Notes: a model not told the origin generated them from the sequence alone. 64,000 bases of DNA from Odobenus rosmarus divergens (GCF_000321225.1 NW_004450286.1:2133816-2197815); one strand, 5' to 3'. Positions 54,401 through 64,000 are shown, counted from the stretch's first letter. A program made the numbers and translations.

Positions 54401-56021
54401 GGAGAAGCAGACTCCCCACTGAGCAGGGAGCCTGATATGGGGCTCAATCCCGGGTCTCCACGGTCCCCGGGGAGCCACCCAGGCACCCAGGAACATTTCT
54501 GTTTCAGTTCTAGTTTTACCTACTGAATCTTAGTGGGGAATGCGATATTTCAGGGAAATCTTGAATATGTAAAGACTGACTTAGCTCTGGCAGGGGTGGA
54601 CCCCCCACCAACTGGTCACTCAAGTTTGTGCTACAAATATAGACCTCATTACTCTGGATCTCGTCAGAACACATTAGGGAATTATTTCATCAAGCTCAAG
54701 ATTTTCCCTAAAAGACCCAGGACAGTTTCTTAAAATCAGTACAGTTTTATACTTCAAAAAATACACAGATTATTAAAAAAAATTAAAAATACATAGATTA
54801 GTAAAAAGTTTCAGCAACGTTATTTGCCGTTATTTTCTTTAATAGTTGCATAACAAGAAGGAAATAGTTTTATAAATTCACAGTACATAATGAATGTATC
54901 TGACTTTATCTGTACGATTTCATTTCCACCAGAAGTAAAAACAAGACAACTAGAAGTCACTTCGAAGAAACAAATCCAGGACATGTGTGTCACTATAAGT
55001 CAATGTTTCCTGTACAAATTAGGGGAACTTAAATAATTTTCTACTATAAATTCTCCCGTCTATTTTTCAGGCCATAACCTTCTGCCTTATTTAGACATGA
55101 TCTCTTATTTACCAAAGGAGAAAAATTGTATTTTTCTTACAAACTGATCATTTCTGTTGTCTTAGTCATAAGATTTTAAGTTGTTTCAGTCTGACTAACC
55201 AACCCTAAATGATAGAGAGATCTAAGAAGAAATTTCCAAATGTAATGTGACTCTGAGCAACAGCACAAATACTAAAATTCTCTGGTCTGTCATTAAACTG
55301 AGAGGGTTTGTACTATGTCTAACCATAATTGAATTTTCACTAAGAATGAAATTTTTTTAAAAAAAGGAAAAATACACAAATTTACTCTGATTTTTAAAAT
55401 ATATCATTTTCCACTGTTAGAATAATTATGATACTACCATAATATATTAAAACTTGGGACTGATATAAACCCTGGGACTTCCAAAACTCAACGGTGCCAT
55501 CTCCTCCAAAAGACACATGGGTCATGTTCTATATTCCTTTCTGGAGTTTGCTGTTGTTTTTTTTAAATTTTTTTTTATTTAAAATTCAATTTAATTAACC
55601 TACAGTGTATTATTAGTTTCAGAGGTAGAATTTAGGGACTCATCAGTTGACCTTTCCTGAGTTTTTAGAAGTTTATAAACTATACCTTTTCATCCAAAAA
55701 TAAAATAGCACATTTCAATCATGGTGAGTGTTTACAAGGCCACACCTGCCTCAGTTTCATTTTTCTTGATACCAAACTTAATCAAACTCACATTAAAGAG
55801 TTCAGCCCCCCCAAATCCTATCTCTTTGCCTCCTGTCCCACGATATAATACATTCTGTACCTTAAAGTGAATATAATCATTTGTGTAGACCCCGGGGCTT
55901 GCAAAGATTACGGAGGGGGGCGGGGATGAGATTCCTGGGTCTTACCTTGAACTGAAGAATCCAAAACCAGGAGGAGGGCAAGAGCCAGGACAAGCCTACT
56001 GCCCTGTTGGAGTAGCTGCAT
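45205..56021 (-). CDS. SRGN: SRGN, serglycin proteoglycan core protein, complete
   Basis: Serglycin is the core protein that carries heparin or chondroitin sulfate chains in secretory granules of mast cells, platelets, neutrophils and cytotoxic lymphocytes; it packs proteases and other basic cargo. The exons 56021-55946, 48899-48752 and 45448-45205 total 468 nt, giving 155 residues and a stop (human 158 as recalled). Residues 1-26 form a signal peptide with a Leu/Ala/Val-rich core ending SSVQG. Residues about 27-78 are the N-terminal domain, with the paired cysteines C39 and C48 in the RYQWVRC and SANC contexts. A PLSEDY motif precedes FG(SG)7F, the glycosaminoglycan attachment tract. The acidic tail ends EGDFIM. 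All splice sites are GT/AG and the frame is intact. Downstream on the same strand is VPS26A. Confidence 0.97.
46190..47050 (+). mobile_element. L2 fragment
   Basis: GAGGTCCCTGCTCAAGAAAT, AGACAGACAATGAAAAGTG, GCGGTGCTAAATGCCATGCA and AATAGAGGGTGACCAGGG follow the L2 3' UTR order. It lies in SRGN intron 2. Confidence 0.6.
47707..47906 (+). repeat. CAN-SINE, recent
   Basis: Flanked by CATAATACAGTTTTG. It lies in SRGN intron 2. Confidence 0.94.
48105..48480 (-). mobile_element. L1 fragment, antisense
   Basis: TCTGGTTTCTTTCACTTTGC and TTCATCCATGTGATAGCATG are the reverse of L1 ORF2-end landmarks. It lies in SRGN intron 2, close to exon 2. Confidence 0.75.
48752..48899 (-). CDS. SRGN: SRGN coding exon 2: N-terminal domain
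   Basis: This 148-nt exon encodes FPVRRARYQWVRCSPDSNSA onwards to LLPGESNRI and LPPRTDPSS. The acceptor is TTCGGGCAG|GTTTT and the donor TCTTC|GTAAGT. Two cysteines of the conserved disulfide pair are present. The segment after GESNRI differs from the human one, which is normal for this fast-evolving protein. Confidence 0.96.
49015..49200. repeat. MIR pieces in both orientations
   Basis: CCCACTGTGTGCCAGCCTTT looks reversed, while CCCAGCTCTGCTACTGGTGA with GCTGTG looks forward. They lie immediately upstream (right) of SRGN exon 2. Confidence 0.5.
49303..49503 (+). repeat. CAN-SINE
   Basis: Flanks AAGGAACA on both sides. It lies in SRGN intron 1. Confidence 0.93.
49672..49762 (-). repeat. Truncated CAN-SINE (tail half)
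   Basis: TTTATTTATTTATTTTTGCA and GA-rich sequence to AGACCCCCCGCTGGTCTGGG; the tRNA-like head is missing. Confidence 0.8.
49830..50190 (+). repeat. MIR copy
   Basis: CAGCTGTGTGTCCTTGACCA, TAATCTCCCTGTACCTCGAT and CTCATAAAATGGGGGCAGTA follow the MIR core order. Confidence 0.8.
50340..50640 (+). mobile_element. hAT-type MITE
   Basis: It starts near GTGCAGTCCAATAGCG and ends near CAAGTGCTCAGTGGCTATCG then TTTTGGACAG, giving imperfect terminal inverted repeats around CAGTCCAA / TTGGACAG. It is non-coding and lies in SRGN intron 1. Confidence 0.7.
50890..51003 (+). repeat. Old short CAN-SINE
   Basis: GGACCCTGGCTGGCTCAGTT then AGGGTTGTAAGTTCAAG and a short tail; no long CT-rich part. Confidence 0.82.
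51004..51390 (+). mobile_element. L1 3' end, split by a SINE
   Basis: GGAAATGACTATGGTGATAG and TTGAACTGTACACTTA continue after the SINE as TGAACCGTACATTTTAAATG. These paired ends look like a diverged target duplication. Confidence 0.75.
51093..51305 (-). repeat. CAN-SINE inside L1 3' end
   Basis: AAGAATTTATGTATTTATTT at the left, GAGCCACCCAGGTGCCCC at the right. Confidence 0.92.
51832..51954 (-). repeat. Old short CAN-SINE
   Basis: Ends GAGCCAGTCAGGTGCTCC. Diverged short subtype. Confidence 0.8.
52440..52630 (-). repeat. CAN-SINE
   Basis: TTTAAAGATTTTATTTATTT at the left, GAGCCACCCAGGTGCCC at the right. Confidence 0.93.
52663..52763 (+). repeat. Old short CAN-SINE
   Basis: GGGTGCATGGCAGTCAGTAG then ATAAGTTCAAGTCCCACGTT and TACTTAAAAGTAAAATCC. 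Confidence 0.8.
52764..52915 (+). repeat. CAN-SINE directly following another
   Basis: GGGGCGCCTGAGTGGCTCAG begins straight after the tail of the preceding copy, so this is a tail-targeted insertion. Confidence 0.85.
53505..53883 (+). mobile_element. MLT1-type solitary LTR with 5-bp target duplication
   Basis: It runs from TGATATGGGCTGAGTTGTGT to GTAAACTAACACA, with the MLT1 landmarks TTGAAGTCCTAACTCTCAAT and CCAAAACTGTGAGAAAATAT. An exact GTAAC duplication flanks it at 53500-53504 and 53884-53888, which fixes both ends. It lies in SRGN intron 1. Confidence 0.88.
54337..54489 (-). repeat. CAN-SINE with internal deletion
   Basis: The segment between GATCCC-type sequence and GAGCCACCC is rearranged (CTCCACGGTCCCCGGG). 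Confidence 0.88.
54490..55555. other. SRGN intron 1, unique part
   Basis: AT-rich and repeat-poor next to the first exon. This is a reasonable place for blood-cell enhancers, but no specific element is claimed. Confidence 0.4.
55556..55655 (-). mobile_element. L1 3' UTR fragment, antisense
   Basis: A T-rich head is followed by AATTCAATTTAATTAACCTA, TATTATTAGTTTCAGAGGTA and GGACTCATCAG, the reverse of a carnivore L1 3' end. It lies about 300 bases from SRGN exon 1. Confidence 0.7.
55946..56021 (-). CDS. SRGN: SRGN coding exon 1: signal peptide
   Basis: This 76-nt coding part reads MQLLQQGSRLVLALALLLVL then DSSVQ plus one base. The ATG has A at -3 (GTCACCATG), and I see no upstream ATG in the likely short 5' UTR. 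The donor is TTCAAG|GTAAGA. The exon encodes the complete secretory signal and little else. Confidence 0.96.
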
Positions 56022-56059
56022 GGTGACCAGCTCACTTCAGTTCTGCTGCCTGCACGCCA

Positions 56060-56160
56060 ACCTCACGATTAGGAAATGTAGCAGGGTGAACTCTGTCCCT
56101 TTTAGAAAAAGTTCCAAAACCTCAAACCCTGCCCAGAACCCACGTCACAATTTCCTGAAC
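56060..56160 (-). promoter_or_regulatory. SRGN: SRGN core promoter with ETS and CRE half-site
   Basis: On the minus strand, TTCAGGAAAT (GGAA core, 56151-56156) is followed within a few bases by TGACG (56147-56143). A weak TATA-like TCTAAAAGG lies at about 56106-56098. If transcription starts near 56072, the TATA-like motif is at about -30, the TGACG at about -72 and the GGAA at about -80. From memory, the published human serglycin promoter has an ets site near -80 and a cyclic-AMP-response half-site near -70, so the arrangement appears conserved. No CpG island is present. Confidence 0.6.
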
Positions 56161-56197
56161 AAATAGAAAGAGATCCACATCAAAACCCAGAAAGATT

Positions 56198-56227
56198 AAA
56201 AAAAAAAAAGAAGAAGAAGAAGAAGAC
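56198..56227 (+). repeat. SRGN: A-run and (AAG)n just upstream of SRGN
   Basis: A 12-base A run followed by about five AAG units, some 120 bases upstream of the expected SRGN transcription start. It is likely length-variable. Confidence 0.85.
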
Positions 56228-56229
56228 AG

Positions 56230-58217
56230 CAAAAGCACTATTCATACCCATTATGAAACTGCACTGGACTCTCCCCGGGTCTGCTTTTTCAAAAAGTTTT
56301 GTTGTTTGCCACTTGCTTGTTCGTAATTTTTTCCCACTAAAACAGTAGCATCAGCATTCAGGACAGTCTGTTTTTCCTTTCTTCACTGAACAACCTAAAC
56401 ACAAGACGGTTAACATAAAGCGGCGACTGCACTGGGGGTGAGTGGGTGCTGTGGGGGCTGCCTTTCCATCGCTGAGGACCTTCAACCTAAAATACGAATT
56501 TTCTCTTTCATCAGGAGTAGCATAGCTCACTGAGTCAAGCTCCAGAAGTGAAAGTTCAAAGCGGAGTTCTCATCTGTAAATAAGTGTTCTCCGATCCCAG
56601 ATAATCCGTTTTTCTCATCGCACTCGGTTGCTTGCCCTGGATCACAGGCTCTCCCTCTACCTCCAGAATGGACTGAGGACTTCCAGTTGCCAAGAACTGG
56701 CTAAGACAGAAAAATAATCTTGCCTTCCTCTGCTCCTTCACACCAAGTACCTCTTGTCATTTCATTCCATTTACACTTTTCATCTTTTCTCCTGGTAAAA
56801 TTGTTCGACTTGATTTGGGGGGTCCCCTGGCCTTGGAGAAGCCGGGGAATCAGAAACAAGGTGTGTGGTCCTCTCAGCCGGCCGCTGGACCTCGGAAAAC
56901 CCACTTGCCACAGCCCCAGTTCCCAGGTCCTGGGGATTGTGCTGAGACTTTGGGAGGACCGAGGAACACGGGGTCCAGACAGTAAACACCAGAGTTTATC
57001 GTGTGTTCTGGCCCTGGGGGCCTGCACTGTTTCCTTCTATTCAAGGCTCAGCCCCTCTCCATCTCAACGCACCTCTCCCTCCAGTCCCCTTCCCATTTGC
57101 ATCCTCACACTCACCAGGCCTTTGACAGGAGGGAGGAGTTTCCCTTCCCTTGTCTTCGGCTTCCTGCTGATTCCTTTACCATTTCCTGCTAAGGACAGGC
57201 CTCAGAATCTAATCGCTGGGTAGCTGTGGTGCGAGTCCACAAGGGTCATGGAGAACGCCCATCTTGACTGTCCTCAGAACCAGCTGGAAGTGTGTCCAGG
57301 GACTCCTCTCCAGCCCTAACCCAAAAAGTCACAAATCCGGTGGGTGCCCCACCATGGAATAGTGGGTCAGCCTGACATAATGGCCCTTGTCTTTGGTCCC
57401 TTTTAACCCTACCCCCCAATTTAAAACCCGGGCACCAAAACAATAATCCCCATCAGTAGCTTCAGTAAAGCCCTGCAAAGACTCCGAACCGCTCAGAGCT
57501 CGTGTTTAATGGTAATTTGGGTGGCCTTTTTCATTTGGGTCCTTCATTTTTTTTCTTTCTCTGGATCATGGTGATTCTTAAAAAAAAAAAAAAAAATTGG
57601 CAGAGCATTCTCAAACATTTGCTCTTCTCCCTCTACCCTGACCACCAGCAGTTTCTTTTCCCAAATAGCCCTCCTCCAGCTTCACGTCCCTAGTCCTCTT
57701 CAAGCCGTAGCAGAGCCTGACCCATGCCTGTGGCAGTCAGAAGTCCTGGGTCCGAGCTTGTCCCCTCACTCCGCAGCCAAGAGATACTGAGGGCAGCGCA
57801 AAACTGCTTGGAGGGATGGCTCCCAGAGTCATTTCTTTTTGAAAGCTCTAAGTGAAAGATCCTTCCACTCAGCAGCCTCTAGGACCTCCTTGACTCTTCA
57901 GTGAGGAGGTCTTGGCTCTGAACTGGGCACTGCACCAAAAAAACCAACAGCAAATAGACCCTGTACCAAATCTATGTCTCTAGAGTCTTAAAAGTGACTC
58001 TTGAACGAATATTGGATTTCTAGCATGGGAAGAGACCTTAGAAATCACCTCCTTTGCAAAATCAGGTGGGAAAGTGCAAGTCCAGAAGGGTACACGACTT
58101 GCTGCTGGTGATTGACAAAAGCAGGTCTAGGACTTAGGGTTCCTAATTCAAAGTAAGTGACAGGTGAAGATTAAGATTTGTAAATCATCAGAAGTCTTCC
58201 TTTTAGTATTTTTCTTT
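56230..58217. other. Upstream of SRGN, unique and moderately GC-rich
   Basis: About 2 kb without recognisable repeats, apart from an A run at about 57580-57596 and a possible ancient SINE at 58020-58150. Open frames occur on both strands (for example 56720-57223), without conserved motifs or splice context. It may hold regulatory sequence. Confidence 0.45.
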
Positions 58218-58417
58218 TTTTTAATAGATTTTATTTATTTATTTGACCCAGAGAGAGAGATAGAGAGCACAAGCAGGAGGAGAGGCAGGCAGAGGGAGAG
58301 GGAGAAGCAGGCTCTCCACCAAGCAAGGAGCCCGATGCAGGACTCGATCCCAGGACCCTGGGATCGTGACCCGAGCCGAAGGCAGCCGCTTGACCGACTG
58401 AGCCACCCAGGCGCCCC
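58218..58417 (-). repeat. CAN-SINE
   Basis: TAGATTTTATTTATTTATTT at the left, GAGCCACCCAGGCGCCCC at the right, then a (TTTTC)n run. Confidence 0.93.
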
Positions 58418-58489
58418 TTTTCTTTTTCTTTTCTTTTCTTTTCTTTTTTAAAGGTACATACGGAAGTACTTCTGTTTGGAATGAGAAAA

Positions 58490-58660
58490 TGATGGTGGTT
58501 TGCTTCCAAAGAACCCAGTTTCAGGAGGGGGATGAGAGAGGGATAGCAGTGGATGGCTGAAGCTGAGCAGTGAGAAAATCAAGGTTCATTATACTAGTCT
58601 CCCTACTTTAATATGTTTTTTAGAATTTTCATAACAAAATGTTTTTTAAAAAATCAACCT
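58490..58660 (+). mobile_element. Possible L1 3' end
   Basis: GGTTCATTATACTAGTCTCC ... GAATTTTCATAACAAAATG resembles an old L1 3' terminus. It is weak. Confidence 0.4.
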
Positions 58661-58680
58661 TTTAAAAAAGTATCTTTATT

Positions 58681-58868
58681 GGGCGCCTGGGTGGCTCAGT
58701 CGGTGAAGAATCTGCTTCGCCTCCCATCATGATCCTGGAGTCCTGGGATCGAGTCCCACAGCGGGCTCCTTGTGCAGCAGGAAGTCTGCTTCTCCCTCTG
58801 CCTGCTGCTCCCCCTGCTTGTTCTCTCTCTCTCTCTCTGACAAATAAATAAAATCTTTAAAATAAAAA
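58681..58868 (+). repeat. CAN-SINE
   Basis: GGGCGCCTGGGTGGCTCAGT to AAATAAATAAAATC. Confidence 0.93.
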
Positions 58869-59121
58869 GTGGCTTCTTTATTCATGGATACCAGGCACCT
58901 TTGAGTTTCCCATTCTTTCAGTTCTGTTCTCATTCCATCTCAACCCCTTTCGTGGATGGGAGTCTGTAGCCAGAACAGTCTTGGTCCCAAGGGAGCAGCG
59001 ACTATTGTGTTCTTAATCCCCTTACAGAGTATCATTGGATGGGTGCCTGCAGGGTGGTGCTCTGAGAGAGGGCATGGGCTCCCTGCATCCCCAGCTGGGC
59101 TCCTTCGCTCACTCTTCTTCC

Positions 59122-59317
59122 TTTTTTTTTTCTTTAAAGATTTTATTTATTTATTTGACAGAGAGAGACACAGTGAGAGAGGGAACACAAGCAGGGGGAG
59201 TGGGAGAGGGAGAAACAAGCTCCCCGCTGAGCAGGGAGCCCGATGCGGGGCTCGATCCCAGGACCCCGGGATCACGACCTGAGCCGAAGGCTTAACGACT
59301 GAGCCACCCAGGCGCCC
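59122..59317 (-). repeat. CAN-SINE
   Basis: Flanked by CTCTTCTTCC on both sides; head ends CACCCAGGCGCCC. Confidence 0.94.
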
Positions 59318-59509
59318 CTCTTCTTCCCTTATCACTAAAGCCACACACCCAGTTTACTAGAGCCAGGTCCCTCCTTGTTGAAGGGCTCCATGGTCCTAAT
59401 CCAGAAGCCTCCCTAGGTGTTGCTAAGTATCTAAAAGTTTGGTAACTTCAGGGTTTTCATCTTGGACTGGAAAAGGGGGAGGGGCAGAGCTCCCCCATCA
59501 CAGTTCGGG

Positions 59510-59640
59510 TCTATAATTTGACAAGAAAAACAAGGGGCAGCAGGTATATAGGAAATCCCTTCACCTTCTGTGCAATTTTGCTGGGAATCTAAAACTGCTC
59601 TAAAAAATACATGAGATTTCTATTTTAAAAAGGCATAAAA
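59510..59640 (+). mobile_element. Old L1 3' end
   Basis: GCAATTTTGCTGGGAATCTA then AAACTGCTCTAAAAAATAC matches the same L1 terminal block as near 17750 and 27250. Confidence 0.6.
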
Positions 59641-62125
59641 GAACTTCTCAGATGCTACCTGAGTCTATGAGAAGGACATTCCAATTCTAAAAATTAGAGG
59701 GCTTAAAAGAACCAAAAGTTGCAACAAAAGAGCCAAGTGTAGACTACCATTAATAATAAATAACTGGGAATAGTGGGATGTGTTACTTCTCTTGGAAATG
59801 TTTTCACAGGGGTCAAAAACATGGGAAACACATCTTTCAGGGAAAATTTCAAACATAAGGGAACAGGAGTATACATGTGGGTTCGGGGGAACCAGGCCCT
59901 TTGAAAATGATCAAGAAAGGAGGTTCTTATTTGACTTATCTTTTTCCCAAGACATGCTATCTATCAATACTATTCTAAGTTATTTTTGTATATCTTTAGT
60001 AAATTATATTTTCTAATTAAAAATTAATACATGCTTACTATGGAAAAGCAGGCAGTGGGGGAGTAGCAATGGGGGGGACTCAAAAGAAAGGACAAATCCC
60101 TTGTCACCTTCCGTCCAGAGATTACCACTGTCACATCCTGCCTTTGGTAATTCAAAGCGGCACACACCACTCACTAGAATGCTGGGGTCCTGCTCATCTC
60201 CCCTTATTTTGCCATTATTTTATACCCTACTCTATGGAACTACCTAGCCCCATAGGTGTCCCCAAAACTAACTTCCCACCAATCCCATAACCCATCCATC
60301 AATTTACCACCTCAGGGCTCTGAGCTTCCACTGCACAGAAGCAAACTGTCCAAGTTCCCAAACCCAGTGACAATATTTCCTAAGCTTCGCAGCCCAACTT
60401 CACTCCTACTCCCCCAAACACACACTGAAATTCCAGCCACATACCTGCGATTATATTTAAAGTTATTGGTCACTAAGGAAGAGGGAAGTCCTTGTCCCTT
60501 AATTTGTAACCACAGAATATTAACCAGATCTTCAACGGCTTCTTGGTGTCAATCCTGAGGTTGACCACATTTACCAATTAAGTTACAGCATTTGAGTTCA
60601 TTCTTATTTTGTGCCAGACTCCATGAAAATTTTTTTTTTTTTTGGTCTTGGTCACAAACTTGAAAAATGAACAGAATCTCTTAGTGAAGTGCTGTTTCAT
60701 GGCTTAGTCGTGGTTATTACACCGAGACAGTAAAAATTTTTCTTACGGCCAATCTTAATTTTTAACCCCTCCTAAAGAATGAAGGGATATTGCTCACCCT
60801 CCAAAAAGACAGTATCTACTGCTGGAATAAGTTGTTCCTCCGGCATCAGTGATATGCTCTACATTTGATGACCTTTATTTGATGATATCCCCAAATGGAC
60901 TAAACTTCTAGATTAGTTCCGCATGTTCCTGTACATCACCCCAAGGCACTGAATGAATGAGTAAATGAATGAATTCTGTATCGAATAATTCTTCCTTTTT
61001 TGCATGTGCTAGTCTTGCCTTCTCATCTAGATTATCCCAGGGATATGGTTTTGACTGGAATAGAACATAGTGGGGCTCAAGAAACTGTCGATTAACAAAA
61101 AGTTAATAGTGGTGTTTTCTAGACAGCAGGATAATGTTTCCTCTTCATCTTTTCCAGAGTATGCCAAATTTTGTATTCTAAAATTGTGTATCATGTTAGT
61201 AATCAAGGAAAAAAACACTCAAAAATATTTTGATTGTTGACATAAATTGAACTTAAAAAATTATTAATGGAGAACATTCTTTGGATAACCTCTCTTGGGG
61301 CACAATGAGACTAAAGAAGTTGAGTCAGAGATCAGCATTCAGGAACTGCCTGATAAAAGTAATTTGCCTCGAAGCAATGTGGCTGGGAATACTAAAGACT
61401 GGTAAGAAGTAGTAGTCAGGAGGGCTGAAGGAAAAGAACATCTGTGGATTAAGTAGAGGGTGCAATCTCATCGCAAATGAAACAAGAACAGAGTTTCTTT
61501 TCAGATTTTAAGAGTATTCATGGAGGTAATAATACTCCTGGCTCATGGAGGTGAGAGTGATGTCCCTTTCACTCTTCCCCAAAACTTGGAAAATAAGGAC
61601 ATGAGACCCCCCCCCAAACAACATTGTAATAACAAACTGGAGGAAAGACATGCAAATTCATGTCTGAAGAGGTGATGAGGTCTTGTCCTCAAAATCAAGT
61701 CAGCCTTCCCCAAGGCACATCCTATTTTAAAGACCAAACTGAAATCTCCTTGAATTGGACCAAAGGGCACTTCCCCAAGGGGAGATGGGGTGGTCTCTCC
61801 TTCCTGGCTGGCGGGAATGTAAGCAGAACAATTCAGCAAAATTCCTACCTCCAGGGACTCCTGATGTAGTTTTCAGACAGGATGGGGCTGGTGGGGAGAA
61901 AAGAAAAGACCGTTATGGGCAAGAAAGAGTTTGCTCAATAGATCACAATCCAAAACCACACTCTTGAACTTGCAGGGCTTGCATCAAGATCCTCCTCGTT
62001 CCATATGACCAGAAGACCCCCAACCCAGAGGCCTTTCTGTATTTCCTGGTGGTGATTGGGAGGGACTCCGGGCCCAGCCTGAGTAACCCACCCCAGCTCA
62101 CTGCCAAGAACCATCCTCCCACCAC
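59641..62125. other. Intergenic, no recognisable gene
   Basis: About 2.5 kb of mostly unique sequence, with a T run at 60630-60642 and a C run at 61609-61617. A short L2-like AATGAATGAG piece lies near 60950. No RNA gene or exon is recognised. Confidence 0.45.
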
Positions 62126-62990
62126 TTAGAACTGCACTGTCCAACATGGTAACCACATTTGTCTAGTAAGCACTTGGCTAATCTGAATTGAGATATGCTA
62201 TATTTGTAAAATATACATTGGATTTCAAAGATATAGTAAGGGAAAATGTAAAATCTTATTAATTTTTATATTGACCATATGTTGAAATATTTTGGATATA
62301 TCGGGTTAAAAATATATTATTAAAATTAGTGTCACCTGTTTTGTTTTACTTTTTAAAATGTGGCTACTAGAGAATTTGAAATCACATATAGTGATGTACA
62401 TTTTGTGGCTGTGTAGGGGAGAAAAAAATGTCCTGATACCCTTCAAGATTCTTCCACCTGGTCTAAGAATTAAATTGACATGAGAGATTAATGGGAGGAA
62501 AAAATCCCAAAGTTTAATTATGTGCACATGGAGGTCCAATAATGAAGTTGAGACCCAAAGAAATGACCAAGGCAGGCAGTTTTTATACTTTTTAGACAAA
62601 GAGACAATAAATCTGTGAGGAATTGACAATATAAAGAAAACTTAACTTTGGGAGCTTCAATTAGTAAGGAATACTAACTGGAATTTGGGCTGGGATAGCA
62701 AATTAGCAGAAAGTAAAAACAAGGGTATTTTAATACAGACTTCTTGGCTCTAAATTTCCACTCTCTGGTGATAAGGATGTATCTTTACCTCTTGGAACAG
62801 GGAGGGAACCTTTCACAGGGGAGATTTATTTCTTGCTTTCTGGAGACAAAGGTGGTGGTCAGAGTATTCTTTTTGCATTGACTCGCTCTTAAGTGAGTTT
62901 TATTTAAAACAATCGATATGTCAAAGTGGCACATTTTGGGGTAACCTGCCCTTGGCCCCTACACTTGCATTATATTCCTACAGCATTGGC
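62126..62990 (-). mobile_element. hAT-type MITE, split by the LTR-like block
   Basis: This starts near CACTGTCCAACATGGTAACC and continues after the insertion as CTTGCATTATATTCCTACAG. It is the same family as the copy at 50340-50640, in the opposite orientation, and is non-coding. The family name (MER type) was not determined. Confidence 0.65.
62412..62963. mobile_element. Probable solitary LTR, family not named
   Basis: A 552-bp block starts TGTAGGGG and ends CCCCTACA, the TG...CA form of an LTR with 8-bp inverted ends. The sequence to its left (62126-62411) and right (62964-62990) reads as one DNA-transposon MITE when the block is taken out, so it is an insertion. I cannot name the family or orientation. 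Confidence 0.6.
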
Positions 62991-63140
62991 TTAAAAAAAT
63001 GATGATTCATGATTAAGGAAAATCTGGGTTAGAAAGAAGGAAGATACATAACCTGAAAGTATGCTTGCATGGAAAACATTCCCTGAATAGGCAGCCCTCA
63101 ATGAAAAACACTCAAACATTGCTTAGAAAGAACTCATACA

Positions 63141-63342
63141 GGGTTGCCTGAGTGGCTCAGTCGGTTAAGCATCTGCCTTCAGCTTGGGTCATGATCCCAG
63201 GGTTCTGGGATTGAGTCCTGCATCAGGCTCCTTGCTCAGCAGAGAGTCCGCTTCTCCCTCTGCCTGCTGCTCTCCTTGATTGTGCTCCTCTCTCTCTCAC
63301 AAATAAATAAATACATCTTAAGAAGAAAAAAAGAAGAAGAAG
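63141..63342 (+). repeat. CAN-SINE
   Basis: Flanked by AAGAACTCATACA (63128-63140 and 63343-63355). The tail has grown into (AAG)n. Confidence 0.94.
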
Positions 63343-63379
63343 AAGAACTCATACAACCCAAAGCATCCACTGTTGGCTA

Positions 63380-63520
63380 TTTTATTAGGACATAGGAACT
63401 ATACTAAGGACTTCACGTGTATTAATTCATTCGCTTATTACAATTGCCCTGTGAAGTAGGCATCATTGTGCATCTATTATACAGATGAGGAAACTGAGGC
63501 ACAGAGGTGGGACTGGACTT
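63380..63520 (-). repeat. MIR copy
   Basis: CCTGTGAAGTAGGCATCATT and GATGAGGAAACTGAGGCACA then GAGGTGG are reversed MIR core sequence. Confidence 0.82.
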
Positions 63521-64000
63521 TTGGCAATCTGACTTCAGACCCTGACTCTTACTTCATACTCTATACCCCAGCCCCCTTCCTGTGACCCCCTCATACGAGC
63601 TCTCCTTTCTGGATGTACTTTCTGCGGGGGATCTTCTTTGTTAGTCCTATGTCCCCAGCAAGCCCATCCCACCTCTGCCCTGGCATTAAAACACCAAACA
63701 CTCCCATCTGTCATGTGTAGGAAGAGCTCTTCCCTAGAATCACAGGGCCCCAAATCCTGGAGTTTGGGGCAAAACCAAGTGTCTGACAATATGGTGCTCT
63801 CAAATTCCTCCTTTTAGCAACTCTGGGTTGTGAGAACACAGTTTTATATTTCTGGCCCCTATAGCCTAAAGGCTAGGAAACTTTGGCAGGTTGTCTTTTT
63901 AACGTTTGTCAAAGACCGTTTCTTTTACCTTTTGCATAATACTTCCCAAACCTTCCCAAACTGACAGTTGGCTGCTTGCAGATGTTCTGAACCTCAGCTA

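Noticed and set aside
56701..57223. Opposing frames of 108 and 167 codons upstream of SRGN
   Set aside because: No recognisable domain, no conserved start context, and overlapping frames on both strands in moderately GC-rich DNA.
1..64000. A new multi-gene biological system
   Set aside because: All well-supported coding sequence belongs to known genes (VPS26A, SRGN), one retropseudogene or known transposon families. The remaining unique stretches show no coding signature I can defend.

Overview
The window is nuclear DNA from a mammal, most probably a caniform carnivore of the arctoid group (bear, seal or mustelid type). It holds over 40 tRNA-derived CAN-SINE copies with the bear/seal/mustelid-like body and CT-rich tail, plus carnivore-type L1 elements. 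I see neither the young dog SINEC_Cf type nor the felid type. The species call is an inference from repeat families.

Two protein-coding genes can be read exon by exon, both on the minus strand. VPS26A (retromer subunit) has coding exons 1-6 here. Exon 1 carries only the ATG (25876-25878) and sits in a CpG island; exons 2-6 follow leftwards, and exon 6 ends at 3313. The first 219 of about 327 codons are present and the rest must lie left of the window. SRGN (serglycin) is complete in three coding exons (56021-55946, 48899-48752, 45448-45205), encoding 155 residues with a signal peptide and a (Ser-Gly)7 tract. The order SRGN then VPS26A on one strand matches human 10q22.1 as I recall it.

Layout: 1-3300, L1 debris in VPS26A intron 6; 3313-25878, VPS26A with repeat-filled introns; 25500-26250, CpG-island promoter with a perfect palindromic CACGTG site; 26250-44500, intergenic DNA with nested L1s, a COX16 retropseudogene, an L2, a GATA microsatellite, a MaLR LTR, MER5A, an ERVL-like internal relic and a Tigger transposon; 44540-56080, SRGN; 56080-64000, intergenic DNA upstream of SRGN with SINEs, an unnamed LTR-like block inside a DNA-transposon MITE, and a MIR.

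The two genes are not functionally linked beyond being neighbours: one is housekeeping endosomal sorting, the other a secretory-granule proteoglycan of blood cells. I found no previously undescribed gene system. The points most worth a second look are the two promoters, the exon that encodes only the start codon, the COX16 retrocopy with three copies of one target-site repeat, and several nested insertions that give a relative insertion order.
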